A stretch of DNA of 64,000 nt from Halopseudomonas aestusnigri (GTDB lineage: Bacteria; Pseudomonadota; Gammaproteobacteria; Pseudomonadales; Pseudomonadaceae). The position numbers and the translations under genes were made by a program. Positions 38,201-44,450 of the stretch are shown here, in pieces. The first letter of the stretch is position 1; each line of letters opens with the position of its first letter. The stretch covers positions 665,166 through 729,165 of the forward strand of contig NZ_NBYK01000001.1 of NCBI RefSeq assembly GCF_002197985.1. Reading direction: 5' to 3'. Under the pieces are notes generated by a model. It was given only the letters and a program-made list of their open reading frames with translations. It ran no database searches and had not been told where the DNA came from.

Positions 38201-41200
38201 GCTGGTTGAGGTACCGGAAGGCTCGATGTCGGTCTTCCAGCCGAACGGCTACTGGTCTGTCGGCTCAAACCCGCTTTCGGAGTGGAAGAGCTTCGCCGGC
38301 GTGACCGGTTCCACCACTGTCGCCATCGAACTGATTGCCAACTATGTTTACGGCAGCGGTGGACTGTCGAACAACAATGCGGGTCTGCTCCTGCAGGGAG
38401 CGCCCAGCAGTGGACAGTCCGGTCGCAGTGATGTTCTGTTTGGAGGGTGTCTGCCTGCGTCGGTAAGCAGCGGCAGTAACTGCTCGGAGAGTACCGGGAA
38501 GTCCTACACCGGGCTGGCGTGGCAGTTCCGTGGCATCGATAACGCTGCGTCCTGGATGCCGATTCTGCGCCAGCGCAATCTTCACAGCAGTACCGCCAGC
38601 TATGCGTCGGCTGATCTGAGCGGCAGCGCTGCCAGCAAACGAATAGTCGGCGGTCAGGTTGGCATTCAGGCCCGCTATATCGACATTAACGGCACCATTT
38701 CGAGTGGTCAGGCAACCAGCCGCACCCTGACCGTCAGTGCCAGCCTCGACAACTGGCTTGCCAGCCATTACTGCGCCAGCAATACCTGTGTTTCGGCGGT
38801 CGACATCCCGCTGGAATACCTGTCCGCGACCGGTGGCAGCTCGTTGATTCGTGCCAAGTACGACTTTGTCAATCAACGCATTCTGGTCGATGACGTCAAC
38901 GCCTCGGGTGGCGGTTACGTCTACCTCAAGGGCGGAATCATCAGTACCAATCCATTGGGGCGGATTGAGGTCAACAACGGCTACGGTCAGGTCAGTATCG
39001 ACAACCTGTCGCAGGCTCAACTGCAGCTGGGTGCCATTGATACCGGCGCGGGATCGGTGGGTATCGTACAGATCGTCGATACGCTCAAGGCCCCAGTCGC
39101 CGGCCAGCACGCCACGTCCTGGTATGTGCATACCCAGGGCAGCGGTCTGTCGGTTTTCGATAACCGCAATGGCGGCACCTCTATCTCCAACGCCTACCTG
39201 GTAAGCAGCTCCTCGGCCAGCAGTGCAACGTATTCACCGAGTACGAATCTGCGCTATGAATGGAGTCAGCATGCATCACTCCATCGCACATACAGCTACG
39301 ACGGCGACAGTTACTATGTCAGCGACTGGGCGTGGGTCTACCCGTCAGGGCAGCCGAATGATCCCTGGAATGTCAGCACCGGAAACGTGGTTTACGGGAA
39401 CGCTTCGCAAGGCGTGTATGAGCAGAATATCAGTGGTTCGCTGAGCAACTTCAAAGGTTTCAACGTCAACTACCACGGTTGCGGTGAAAGCCTGGGATCC
39501 GGTTGTAACTGGGGCTTCAAGGCCAGTGGCCAGTACACCAGCGGCGATCGCGCCGGTGAGTACTACTCGCAGTGGAACTATCGTTTCCCGCTCGACGCAT
39601 CGATCACTATTCGCCATTCGGTCAAGGCCGATAATCCGTTCCAGATTGCTTTTATCGGAAACGCGACAGGGCTGATTGAAGCGACCACACTCAACGACCT
39701 GTATGTGGGCGGTCGTCTGAATAACCCGGGCGGCTCGACTACGCTGACGGCTGGTGGCGATATCATCGATATGCCTGACGGCAGCGTCTATACCGGGCAT
39801 CTGACCCTTAACGCCGGTGGCGAGATCGGTAACGCGGGCAATCGCTTCTCCGCGAGTTTGGCGCCGGGCGGTACCCTGACCGTTCAGGCCGGCTCGGCTG
39901 GTGTGAACCTGAACTTGGGTTCTGATGCCATTATCAAGCGTGTTGATGCCGGTAACGGCAGTGGCGATGTGGTTATTTCGGCTTCCGGTGACCTGCTTGG
40001 CAGCCAGCAAACCGCTGCTGCTACCCCGCACGTTCGCGGCCGCAACATTACACTGACCAGCCTGTCGGGCGGCATTGGCGAGAGCGGCAAGGCTCTGCGT
40101 GTTCATGCCAAAGAGGTTTCAACCCTCAATGGCGGTGTTGAGCACGGGGTACTTAACGCTACTGCCAATCGCGGTATCTACCTGCACGAAACCGAAGGCG
40201 ACAGCTGGGTCGGCAGTATCCGCTCGGAAACCGGCGACGTCTGGCTGCGGGTTGAGCAGGGCTCTCTGTACGATGCAGGTCGTCGCCTCGCCTCCGACAC
40301 GCTGGATGAAACCCAGCGCAAGGCGGTTTGGGAGAAACTGCGACTGACCGAAGCCTATGGCGCCGAAGATAATATTTACGCCACCTCGGTCAAGCCGTTC
40401 CAGGATCTGGTGGATGCAAGCTACCGTGAATATTGGCAGCTAAAGGCGCTGGGCAGCGTCAGCGGCTCGGAGTTTGTGCTTGATGCCGGCAATCTGGCGT
40501 TCATGCGGCCATTGGCTGAGTTGAAGCTGGGTGTCTCCGGGTTGACTGATGCGCAGGTGCAACAGTTTGCCAGCGAACGCTTTGCCGAGCTGGAATCCTT
40601 CTTCAGCAATAATGTTGCGGGCGACTGGCGGTCGCAGAGCGCATTCCAGAGTTATGACGCGCTGTTTGCCTACACGGCATCGGCAGCGCAGATCGAGTCG
40701 CTTACCAGTGACGCGATCTGGACCGAGAATGAACTGCTGTACGCGATCGAGCTGGCGGCGCTGCGTCCGTCTTCGGGCACCTCTGTGGGTTCTGCCGAGC
40801 CTAACCTGACCGGGCGTCATGTCACTGTGCAGGTTGCCGGTGATGTTGGTCAGCTGGCTGATGCGTTGCTGATTGATCTGGCAGACCTCAAGTCCGGTGC
40901 ACTCAGTGCCGAGCAGGCTGCCGCGCTGGCGCTGGCCAATGCACCGGGTGATGTGGTGTTCAACCGCAATGATGCCGGTGAAGTGGTCAGTCTGTCGGTT
41001 AGCCGAACTGCACCTTTCTATGTAGAGGCATCCGAGCGTTTTGATGCCGACGTGACCGGATCGCTGTATCTGCAGTCGGCGGGTGACCTGAAGATTGGCT
41101 CGGTCAGTGCCGGAGAGAATGCGCGGCTGGCCGCAGCCGGCAGCATTCTGGCCGCAGAGGGCAGTGGCTTTGGCCAGTTCCAGGTTGGTCAGGATCTGAC

Positions 41201-44200
41201 CCTGCAAGCGGGCACCGGCAGTCTGGGCACAGGCGAGAGTGTAGACACCATGCTGACCCTGAATGTCGGCGGGCGCCTGCTTGCGGCATCCTCAGGTCAG
41301 GATGTGGCGCTGCGCTGGGCCAATGGCGACTTCGAGATTGGCCAGGTGTTTGCTGTAGGCGACATTCATCTGGACGCCATCGACGGCAGTCTGATCGGTG
41401 TGCTCGATCAGGTGAGCGTCAGTGGCCGCAACATCCACCTGGTTGCCAGGGACGACATTCGGGGCGTCGACGGCGCGCTGCAGATCGAGTTGCAGTCTGC
41501 CAGTGCGGGTGAGCTGTCTGGCTATGCCGGCGGCGATGCTGACCTGAGCAGCGGCAAAGCCCTGTCGGTTGGCGAGCTGGCTGCCGAGGGTGATCTGAGT
41601 CTGAGCAGCGCTGTTGATCTGCAGGTGCGTGATGTGCAGTCAGGTGCCAACATGCAGCTTGATGCCCAGGGTGACATCACCGTCGCGCAGGCCCAGGCGG
41701 GCGGCAATCTGCTGATCAATACGCTGTCTGATGCGATCCTGACCGGCAGTGCGCAGGCAGATGGCAATCTGACCCTGCTGGCGAGCAGCCTGGACATGGC
41801 TGACGACAGCCGTTTCAGTGCCGGCGGCACGCTGGCGCTGACCACTGTCGGCGACATGCATCTGGGGCTGCTGGAAAATACCGGTACCGCCGCCACCCAG
41901 TTCCTGCTCAAGGCTGGTGGCTTCGTACGCGGCAACGGCGACGGCCAGGTCAACCTCACTGGTTCGCACGCAGGCATCGCCGAGATCGAGGCGGGGCTTG
42001 GCATCGGTAGCGAGACCACTGCCTTGCTGGTCGACTTGCCGCAGCTGACGTCGGTCGAGGCGTTGAGTGGCAATATCTATCTGCAACACCGTAACGACCT
42101 GTCGATCGGCAGCCTGCTGGCGCATGACGGTCACGTGGCGCTGGGCAACAATGGCGGGCTGCTGTCGGCCGGCACACTGGATGCCTATCACTTATTCGAC
42201 TTCACAGGTGGCAGCCTGACTGCGACCGAAATCTGGGCGCGTAACGACGATATGGTCGTTGATGCCAGCGGTGCTGTTGATATCGGCTCCCTGGACGCAG
42301 CGGGTGATCTGGAATTGCTGGTTGATGGTGAACTGGTGCTGACCCGCGCCGAGGTCGATGGCAACGCACTGCTGCGGCATCGTGGTGTTGCCGGTACTGC
42401 GCTGCAGTATGGCAGCCTGATTATCGGCGGCGATTTGACTGTGGATGGCGCAGGTGACTGGCAAGGTACCGAGGCCACTGTTGAAAACGACGTGGTGTTC
42501 GACGTTGGCAGCGCCGATCTGGGCAGTGTCGACAGCATTACCGGCACCCTGTCGCTGGCAGCCAGCTCGCTGTTTGCCGCCGAGCAGCTGACAAGCCGGA
42601 CGCAATGGGTTGACCTGCAGGCCGGCTCCGCTCTGCTGGGGGATGTTGAGGCCTATTCGACCCTTGATGCGCACACCTTCGGTGACCTGACTATCAGGAC
42701 TGGTCGCAGTGGCGGCAATCTCACGCTGACTACCGAAGCCGGATCGCTCGGTACCATCCGCTTCGGCGAGCTGGCCGACGCCGAGGCCGTCGATGTGCTG
42801 GTTCCTGCCCACCTTTACTCGGGAGCAGACCTGCTGGTGCAAACCGACGGTGATGTTTTTGGCGGCAATGCCGAGGCCGAAGGTGAAGTCCGGATGATTG
42901 GTCGCAACCTGTTCTTCGGTCGCGCCCAGAGTCTCGGCACCGATGTGTTCCTGCAGGCAACTGGCGACGCGGAGCAGGGCGACGGCAACATCACCGGCCT
43001 GATGGTCGAGGCTGCCCGAGATGTGGCCATCCTGGCCAACGGCAACCTGCTGATGCCGACGGTTCGCTACGGTGGCACCTACTCGTTGAAGGCTGGCCGC
43101 GACCTGACTGTCGGTATCGGACAGGATATGAGTCTGGGTGGGTCGGCAGAAGCGGGCCGTGATCTGACCTTTGTGGTCGGCGGCTCTGTTGATCTGGCCA
43201 ATGTGACGGCCGGCCGGCATGTGAGCATCACCTCCGGCGAGTACATCAACATTAACGACAGCGTCGTGGCCGGAGGCAATATTCTGCTGGATGCGGCAAA
43301 CGGCGACATTACCGTCGGCAACGACATTATCTCTACCGGCGTGCCCTACCAAGGTGAGTCGCTGAGCGGCAATATTCACCTGACCGCATCTGGTGACATC
43401 CGCGCCAGGACAGTGAGCACAGCGTTGGGGCAGATTGACGCTGACGGTCACCACCTGTCGTTCGATAACCTGATTGCCGAGCAGGACATCAACCTGCTGG
43501 CACTGGGCGCGATAGCGGTTGGTGAGAGCACCAGCGGCGGCGACCAGGACTGGAGTGCCGATGAGGAAATCAGCTTCCAGCGTCTGCTGGCCGGTGGTCA
43601 GGTGTTGCTCGACAGCCTGCTTGATACCACGGGTGATCAGGTAGTAGCTGACGGCGGTCTGACCGCAAATGCGGGCTGGCGCGATGGCGCTGCCACGCCG
43701 GCGGTTATCGCGTTGCGGCAGGTGGTAACACCGACCATGAGTCTGTGGGCCGGCTCGGCTATTCGGGTCGCCGATGCGCAACTGGGTGTCGCCGCCGATC
43801 TGCATGCGCAGGACGTTGAGCTGGGTGCGCAGCAAACTGGCAGCGGTGCTCTGCAGTTGCTGGTGACCGGCCTGAACAACGACGGCGCGGCCGGTGATCG
43901 TTTTGTCCTGCGGCTGCAGGGCAGTGCGGTTACAACCTCGCTGCTGGACATGGTCTACACCGACTTTGAAACGACCGCTGCCATCGCCGACTTCGACGAT
44001 ATTCGCAATGCCGACTTCTTCCAGTTGAGCACGCCTCAGGCGCTGCTGATCGCGGATAACCTGTCACCGGCTTATCGCGCGGACGCCAATGTGCAGCTGT
44101 ACGAGCTGGATAAGGCTTTCTGGTTGTATCAAAGCGATGTATCGACCTATACCAACGCCTATGTGCTGCACCGCGATGCGACTCATCTGGTGCGGGTGCC

Positions 44201-44450
44201 GAACTTTGCCGAAGGGCACCAGGACGGTGGCGTCGACTACCAGGGCATTACGGCTGCGCGTTATGCCCAGGCAATGCTGTCGCCGGACATGATGCACCTT
44301 CGCCTTGGCCAATTGATGAATCGCGCTGCGGGTCTCGGAGAGGTGCCACAGGAGCAGGTGCAGGTCCCTGAAATGACGGGCCCGCTGAATTTGCAGTGGC
44401 CACAGGGTGCAACCAACAACGAGGATGATGAACAGCGGTGGAAAATCTGA
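26268..44450 (+). CDS. Giant LktA/FhaB-type two-partner-secretion exoprotein (TpsA, 6060 residues)
   Basis: One uninterrupted frame of 6060 codons. ATG 26268 has GTGAGG upstream and starts a long signal peptide (basic residues 5-22, hydrophobic 24-36, cleavage near SLA41-N42). The TPS secretion domain follows (about 42-290), with the FxxPxG motif FADPHG at 132-137, as in LktA-family filamentous adhesins. The rest is a predicted beta-solenoid. It includes about 15 units of roughly 54 residues (31310-33660) sharing the pattern G.AAVG.A..VN.I, and FHA-like repeats of about 20 residues from 41000 to 43500. Charged helical inserts interrupt it near 27640-27880, 28480-28660, 28960-29390, 29930-30270 and 40258-40800. 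Only eight cysteines are seen, in four close pairs. Export by the coupled TpsB is expected. A role in adhesion or biofilm is likely; toxicity (as in Fusobacterium LktA) is possible but unsupported. Confidence 0.9.
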   Translation: MASAGKAKKSGGRSTQVSVFNRHPLTVLMLASGMMPGWSLANDITLHTGSGGQTATTIAVNGANTDITTATVRGQTGFNSFGNFTVDAGNTVNLHVPGGASNLVNLVHDSRAVINGTLNGLKGGKVGGNIIFADPHGFVVGASGVVNVGSLTVTTPNTATMDELHRIAAVDGAVTDSQADDYVARLAAGELPSAELASDGSNAIVIRGMVNTNGSINLHGAAVLVEATANLQAGTDVARTVFNSTVNTEGLAIGDAVARADGGIVITATDNVEISGELAALMADDSGAQVQIAARKSLELNGDALISTRGENGQDSGNVTLEAPSITLSDNAQVVTRATGAGRSGDIALNALSDISCTFCDEDAEAQTLDDLKTGIQYQANPWLSANLGKAEIIVGENAVLDAGHATGDNAGDVTLDAYGLNRQMAGYAEAGARIDVDGTVTGRNVTITADARAEVSRDILGMLLSKYDLKDDIAQLASDNGWSEAETWANVLDTLADPIKAYAGTADTNAFLETPTNFSELTLLVPNLSAYIAKADAVVDIGATANINASNDLTAWATTQRAVDSSTWSIPVLGKKIPFGFDAAYGQISGLTEVVVNSGATLDVGRDLSVVAHSDNSLSVTAAAENSVDGEGSALKTMGLGFGMAMSNITTRAVVADGANLTVDRDVNVLALTEQELETSVSFKASGEGATGGPAVGVSLYNSDTYAEFSADLDGARNLNVNAANVVYKQITSVTVSAGASEPGYLDKLKEKANEQVAKPVTDYLGDSLKDFFGMKPESKEEGGAKPTTDSKFRLASAIDVTLSDHSVKSVLGGGSSAPVIDISGDLAVQAWQQQKNLHNAAESTVNASAKRDDGSTDGAAVSLSVAAVYTELDQQTHAIIGDGTQVTAGRIGVGARFDQPIGLLGLDRWSSLKQVYANLKLLSEGPQAVIGKIATQYANSTGEADKLGMAGSLSILQNRIDTLAWAGDNVNLTATSTDDAPWASLLAAVLPELDSTAALEARREALRTLGWEWSAPLQVTADNQLEQLAISGNFDALFGVTSGEGGAVGAGINIQITDNQAIAGIGANGSLTAEAINVGALQDELIIAVSPSAGKGASVAGNGSIVVSVVDSSVQGSIHSSTDVTADSVNIDAEHQLGLWSAAGAIAASENVGVGAGVAVNVVNTDVYALVGDNKGWRPDYLSDGLNDSSKGTWLVNDLTLSAQSSGQSGAFSIAGALARSEQEQAQQDEVASESGGADAGSQEKAGSLGEAIKTSLTNGLALITGEVQNAKDKAVSSGEAAMDKIGEYWEKLQTAFNGDSSSDGSDGTTKEGLSLAAAASASVNVSGQKNRAHLGNIVLDPRDAAGSKVNVLSLNQTHQFSGSGAGALTLSGGDKSQHSAALSGAVAFNQLNNLTEALMQDTVLRSNDLLKVQAASGGDQIAMGLGLSVAAGGETNVAVALSGSAGVFNNKTRAAVIDSQIEQRAAAPGVIGVNAYDRSRSLLGGGAFAVSKDKGGSGGGSMVLAIMGNELEAEWLGSSATDFDSLEVKANSASRVLAGALAVAASTGQQSGSGAGSLFVVVMNNKVKANVDKTDSNDSSLTGANVTVAAASVPGGDALNDIFNYDASADTTLSETGLDMTGSSATSQIEVEAETNDELFSEDGIDTNTDETSSTADTTTRNLFDSGDIAGEAVLAIAGSVAGTGGKAAVGGAIGVVYNGSDYSANVANTDIGLTGDLAVVARNESDVLAGTIGAAGAADIAVAGSATALIGRGSVSAELDMTGRTLNADDLTVQALKTGGFYSLAGSIAGSSNTAAVGAAFSINDMQQSATANIVGGTYELTGDATLSAAQQSRIITAALSGSVSASGSGVGAAMTYNRIADATTAELSSALLNARNLTISASQPNLGASIWSLAFNLAAGGGSAGVGAGVAVNLIDAEREAKLSNSTVNLSGNAAMTSALDGEIWSIGIDAAGGGTAGVGGSFAANNINGKDEVSIFGSTVNAAGSNQTLSLDASAGQGLTIASLAGSITGGGTAAVGLAASVNRIAADRRAVIGGGSLIDGFADVSLKSGVQQAIYSIAVAGGGAGTVAVNGATTTNILDGEERAEILDSQLDNVGNLSLSAAEGDRTIWGLGAVVNGAGTAAVGAANVNNIILAKRVAKIDESAIALTGTLNLSSGGDALIRSAALGGGGAGTAAVGASIAVNVVAGEESASIENSDIDGASELTVEVTRGEVDIKTLAGNVQGAGSGAGAGAVAVSTVTQVRQAWISDSSVDLASGADARVEALTQANIDTLALSGAGAGTAAAVFSNTSNNIDARTYARVLNSGGDADRMLVKARDASSINSLSGGIAAAGSVAVGVATAVNRINNDIEARVSGRHADGGFTLNDLAVQAESNAEINTISVSGGFSGTAAVNGGISTSILDTRARALIDGGAAILARNNVAVTAFNNDTVNSYAGVVAGSGNAAVSGLVTVNVLQSETEAAIRGATTEVTALALGAGVSVDNGEVANAPDTDAWADAEQFNPVLNLQTGSELVKGVAVRATSLQQTGQTSVSAAVSLVPLASASVGGVSNTQVLGGSTLAAIDDAQINQSNAGAAADQQVSVGAASHSYSFGGVLNAALSLGAAAVAVTADTGVISRDVTARVRGAKVTSRGAMDVDASATNSASSIVVSASGAIVGVAGSAAVLVLEGNTEALVDGGSDLTVGSLNVSADAINSLAPSADTASGGAVGAGAGVAVGYNRSTVRAWLGAQQGSSEARTKITSPGAISVEADSVTRLLGNSVSVSGGGAAMAGSVNVFIVENVTEAGAGKLDLGTSANRAGSLTVDAYDKLIALSNAGSAAIGNVSLGASANVLVANNATRAMLLDSQVYTTGEVKVAAARDVDVQLYTVTGGVGGSAALGGSVGLLMLGSGATSVEGTDPLDELNSGGNGTLSMVDGFTSRETAETGYDTVVYDSATGEYVIERRSNTDETNLLNRSGQVGSSSDRLKAGTTYSHETLARIKGGRVDSQGAVTVSALDSIATRNLTGSAQLSGSAAVGAAVAYTLSNARVSTEVDATVRAASLSATAKSKALNGEPAVKVESYTGAAGFAAGIGAAVSVADMNNTIGVNLGGDQQYGNALSATAEDTLGLSVKADGAALGAVAAGLVIGTGLRDSTVGVNVTAGSSLTANGISLSANGAGLLSVDTVGAAGGLFAAGTAVAALGIDSTRVATEVGDGAMLDGKAGGVTVQASAAPQIDVSAIGASVSAGAGVGASYARAQGSTRVTAKLGNAVDIKGTGGLKVAAKLDNQRSGNEVDPDEAAVRARSVAGSGGLYFSANGSVAEAVNSSTVSATTGTDLKLPSGRVEIDARSETQQYAEATGIAVGGLAVGASVAEARSTTTTEAKLGDRANDRQGASLLTDLVVSADGEDINQAKSIAGSGGLVAGNATIARTRTTGNVYAEIGKAVDIAADSLALTAKFNALYGTHANSVNAAVVGGSGASSDNEVTVTTRARIGNDAELYLGQDALLSANSNIYTRHLGSAASGAGGGVISGQAVTNRSDVTADSLVDIGERVILVAGLAGGDYDGKLIARAFTRHEVNESVTLSTGGAIAGGGADNVHDASFTNAVNVGDGATLTAYGQIGLGTYTLSSSAIESLVSTWGAAGVGVANAKADIASQQSVSVGEGATLSALGNIDLSAGRDPEGLWQTRINADTVAHSVVRGIIAVPDARAESLITNVAGVSVEQGASVLAARNITAGGYNGLNAALADGEARGYQLGFIPVTNRDSRTNVVRDSFAHLDGNFLAGRYNELIIDIAPNGNVTQSAGLPVLVLSTSSFVPTDFLDSYSGIDPVTKQILRSTISSSATGSVELGSMLAAGGNITVNADRLSGAGTLTANGGPKIQVTNRSSKYLLVGDVLIPDEPGGHVLFTGGADRSRFTSGTINEVNADRRAQVRIDNSYSGYSGNVSYGPAIFLTGDIYNLGGLVHISNAKGSLGQFGATFGQQVLVEVPEGSMSVFQPNGYWSVGSNPLSEWKSFAGVTGSTTVAIELIANYVYGSGGLSNNNAGLLLQGAPSSGQSGRSDVLFGGCLPASVSSGSNCSESTGKSYTGLAWQFRGIDNAASWMPILRQRNLHSSTASYASADLSGSAASKRIVGGQVGIQARYIDINGTISSGQATSRTLTVSASLDNWLASHYCASNTCVSAVDIPLEYLSATGGSSLIRAKYDFVNQRILVDDVNASGGGYVYLKGGIISTNPLGRIEVNNGYGQVSIDNLSQAQLQLGAIDTGAGSVGIVQIVDTLKAPVAGQHATSWYVHTQGSGLSVFDNRNGGTSISNAYLVSSSSASSATYSPSTNLRYEWSQHASLHRTYSYDGDSYYVSDWAWVYPSGQPNDPWNVSTGNVVYGNASQGVYEQNISGSLSNFKGFNVNYHGCGESLGSGCNWGFKASGQYTSGDRAGEYYSQWNYRFPLDASITIRHSVKADNPFQIAFIGNATGLIEATTLNDLYVGGRLNNPGGSTTLTAGGDIIDMPDGSVYTGHLTLNAGGEIGNAGNRFSASLAPGGTLTVQAGSAGVNLNLGSDAIIKRVDAGNGSGDVVISASGDLLGSQQTAAATPHVRGRNITLTSLSGGIGESGKALRVHAKEVSTLNGGVEHGVLNATANRGIYLHETEGDSWVGSIRSETGDVWLRVEQGSLYDAGRRLASDTLDETQRKAVWEKLRLTEAYGAEDNIYATSVKPFQDLVDASYREYWQLKALGSVSGSEFVLDAGNLAFMRPLAELKLGVSGLTDAQVQQFASERFAELESFFSNNVAGDWRSQSAFQSYDALFAYTASAAQIESLTSDAIWTENELLYAIELAALRPSSGTSVGSAEPNLTGRHVTVQVAGDVGQLADALLIDLADLKSGALSAEQAAALALANAPGDVVFNRNDAGEVVSLSVSRTAPFYVEASERFDADVTGSLYLQSAGDLKIGSVSAGENARLAAAGSILAAEGSGFGQFQVGQDLTLQAGTGSLGTGESVDTMLTLNVGGRLLAASSGQDVALRWANGDFEIGQVFAVGDIHLDAIDGSLIGVLDQVSVSGRNIHLVARDDIRGVDGALQIELQSASAGELSGYAGGDADLSSGKALSVGELAAEGDLSLSSAVDLQVRDVQSGANMQLDAQGDITVAQAQAGGNLLINTLSDAILTGSAQADGNLTLLASSLDMADDSRFSAGGTLALTTVGDMHLGLLENTGTAATQFLLKAGGFVRGNGDGQVNLTGSHAGIAEIEAGLGIGSETTALLVDLPQLTSVEALSGNIYLQHRNDLSIGSLLAHDGHVALGNNGGLLSAGTLDAYHLFDFTGGSLTATEIWARNDDMVVDASGAVDIGSLDAAGDLELLVDGELVLTRAEVDGNALLRHRGVAGTALQYGSLIIGGDLTVDGAGDWQGTEATVENDVVFDVGSADLGSVDSITGTLSLAASSLFAAEQLTSRTQWVDLQAGSALLGDVEAYSTLDAHTFGDLTIRTGRSGGNLTLTTEAGSLGTIRFGELADAEAVDVLVPAHLYSGADLLVQTDGDVFGGNAEAEGEVRMIGRNLFFGRAQSLGTDVFLQATGDAEQGDGNITGLMVEAARDVAILANGNLLMPTVRYGGTYSLKAGRDLTVGIGQDMSLGGSAEAGRDLTFVVGGSVDLANVTAGRHVSITSGEYININDSVVAGGNILLDAANGDITVGNDIISTGVPYQGESLSGNIHLTASGDIRARTVSTALGQIDADGHHLSFDNLIAEQDINLLALGAIAVGESTSGGDQDWSADEEISFQRLLAGGQVLLDSLLDTTGDQVVADGGLTANAGWRDGAATPAVIALRQVVTPTMSLWAGSAIRVADAQLGVAADLHAQDVELGAQQTGSGALQLLVTGLNNDGAAGDRFVLRLQGSAVTTSLLDMVYTDFETTAAIADFDDIRNADFFQLSTPQALLIADNLSPAYRADANVQLYELDKAFWLYQSDVSTYTNAYVLHRDATHLVRVPNFAEGHQDGGVDYQGITAARYAQAMLSPDMMHLRLGQLMNRAAGLGEVPQEQVQVPEMTGPLNLQWPQGATNNEDDEQRWKI
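31310..33660 (+). repeat. About 15 degenerate tandem repeats of roughly 54 codons in the giant adhesin
   Basis: The Gly/Ala core (for example GTAAVGAA..VN) recurs at about 31316, 31477, 31634, 31798, 31971, 32140, 32300, 32462, 32631, 32788, 32950, 33111, 33272, 33438 and 33601. The spacing is 157-173 bases. Each unit also carries an 'A.I..S.....G.L.L.A' half. The DNA has diverged, so this is a protein-level repeat. Confidence 0.8.

Noticed and set aside
42192..43835. 547-codon open frame antisense to the 3' part of the adhesin
   Set aside because: Shadow frame; no start signal and no recognisable protein features.
26268..44450. LapA-type RTX adhesin identity for the giant protein
   Set aside because: It has a cleavable N-terminal signal peptide, a TPS domain and a TpsB partner, and no RTX nonapeptides or type I exporter genes.
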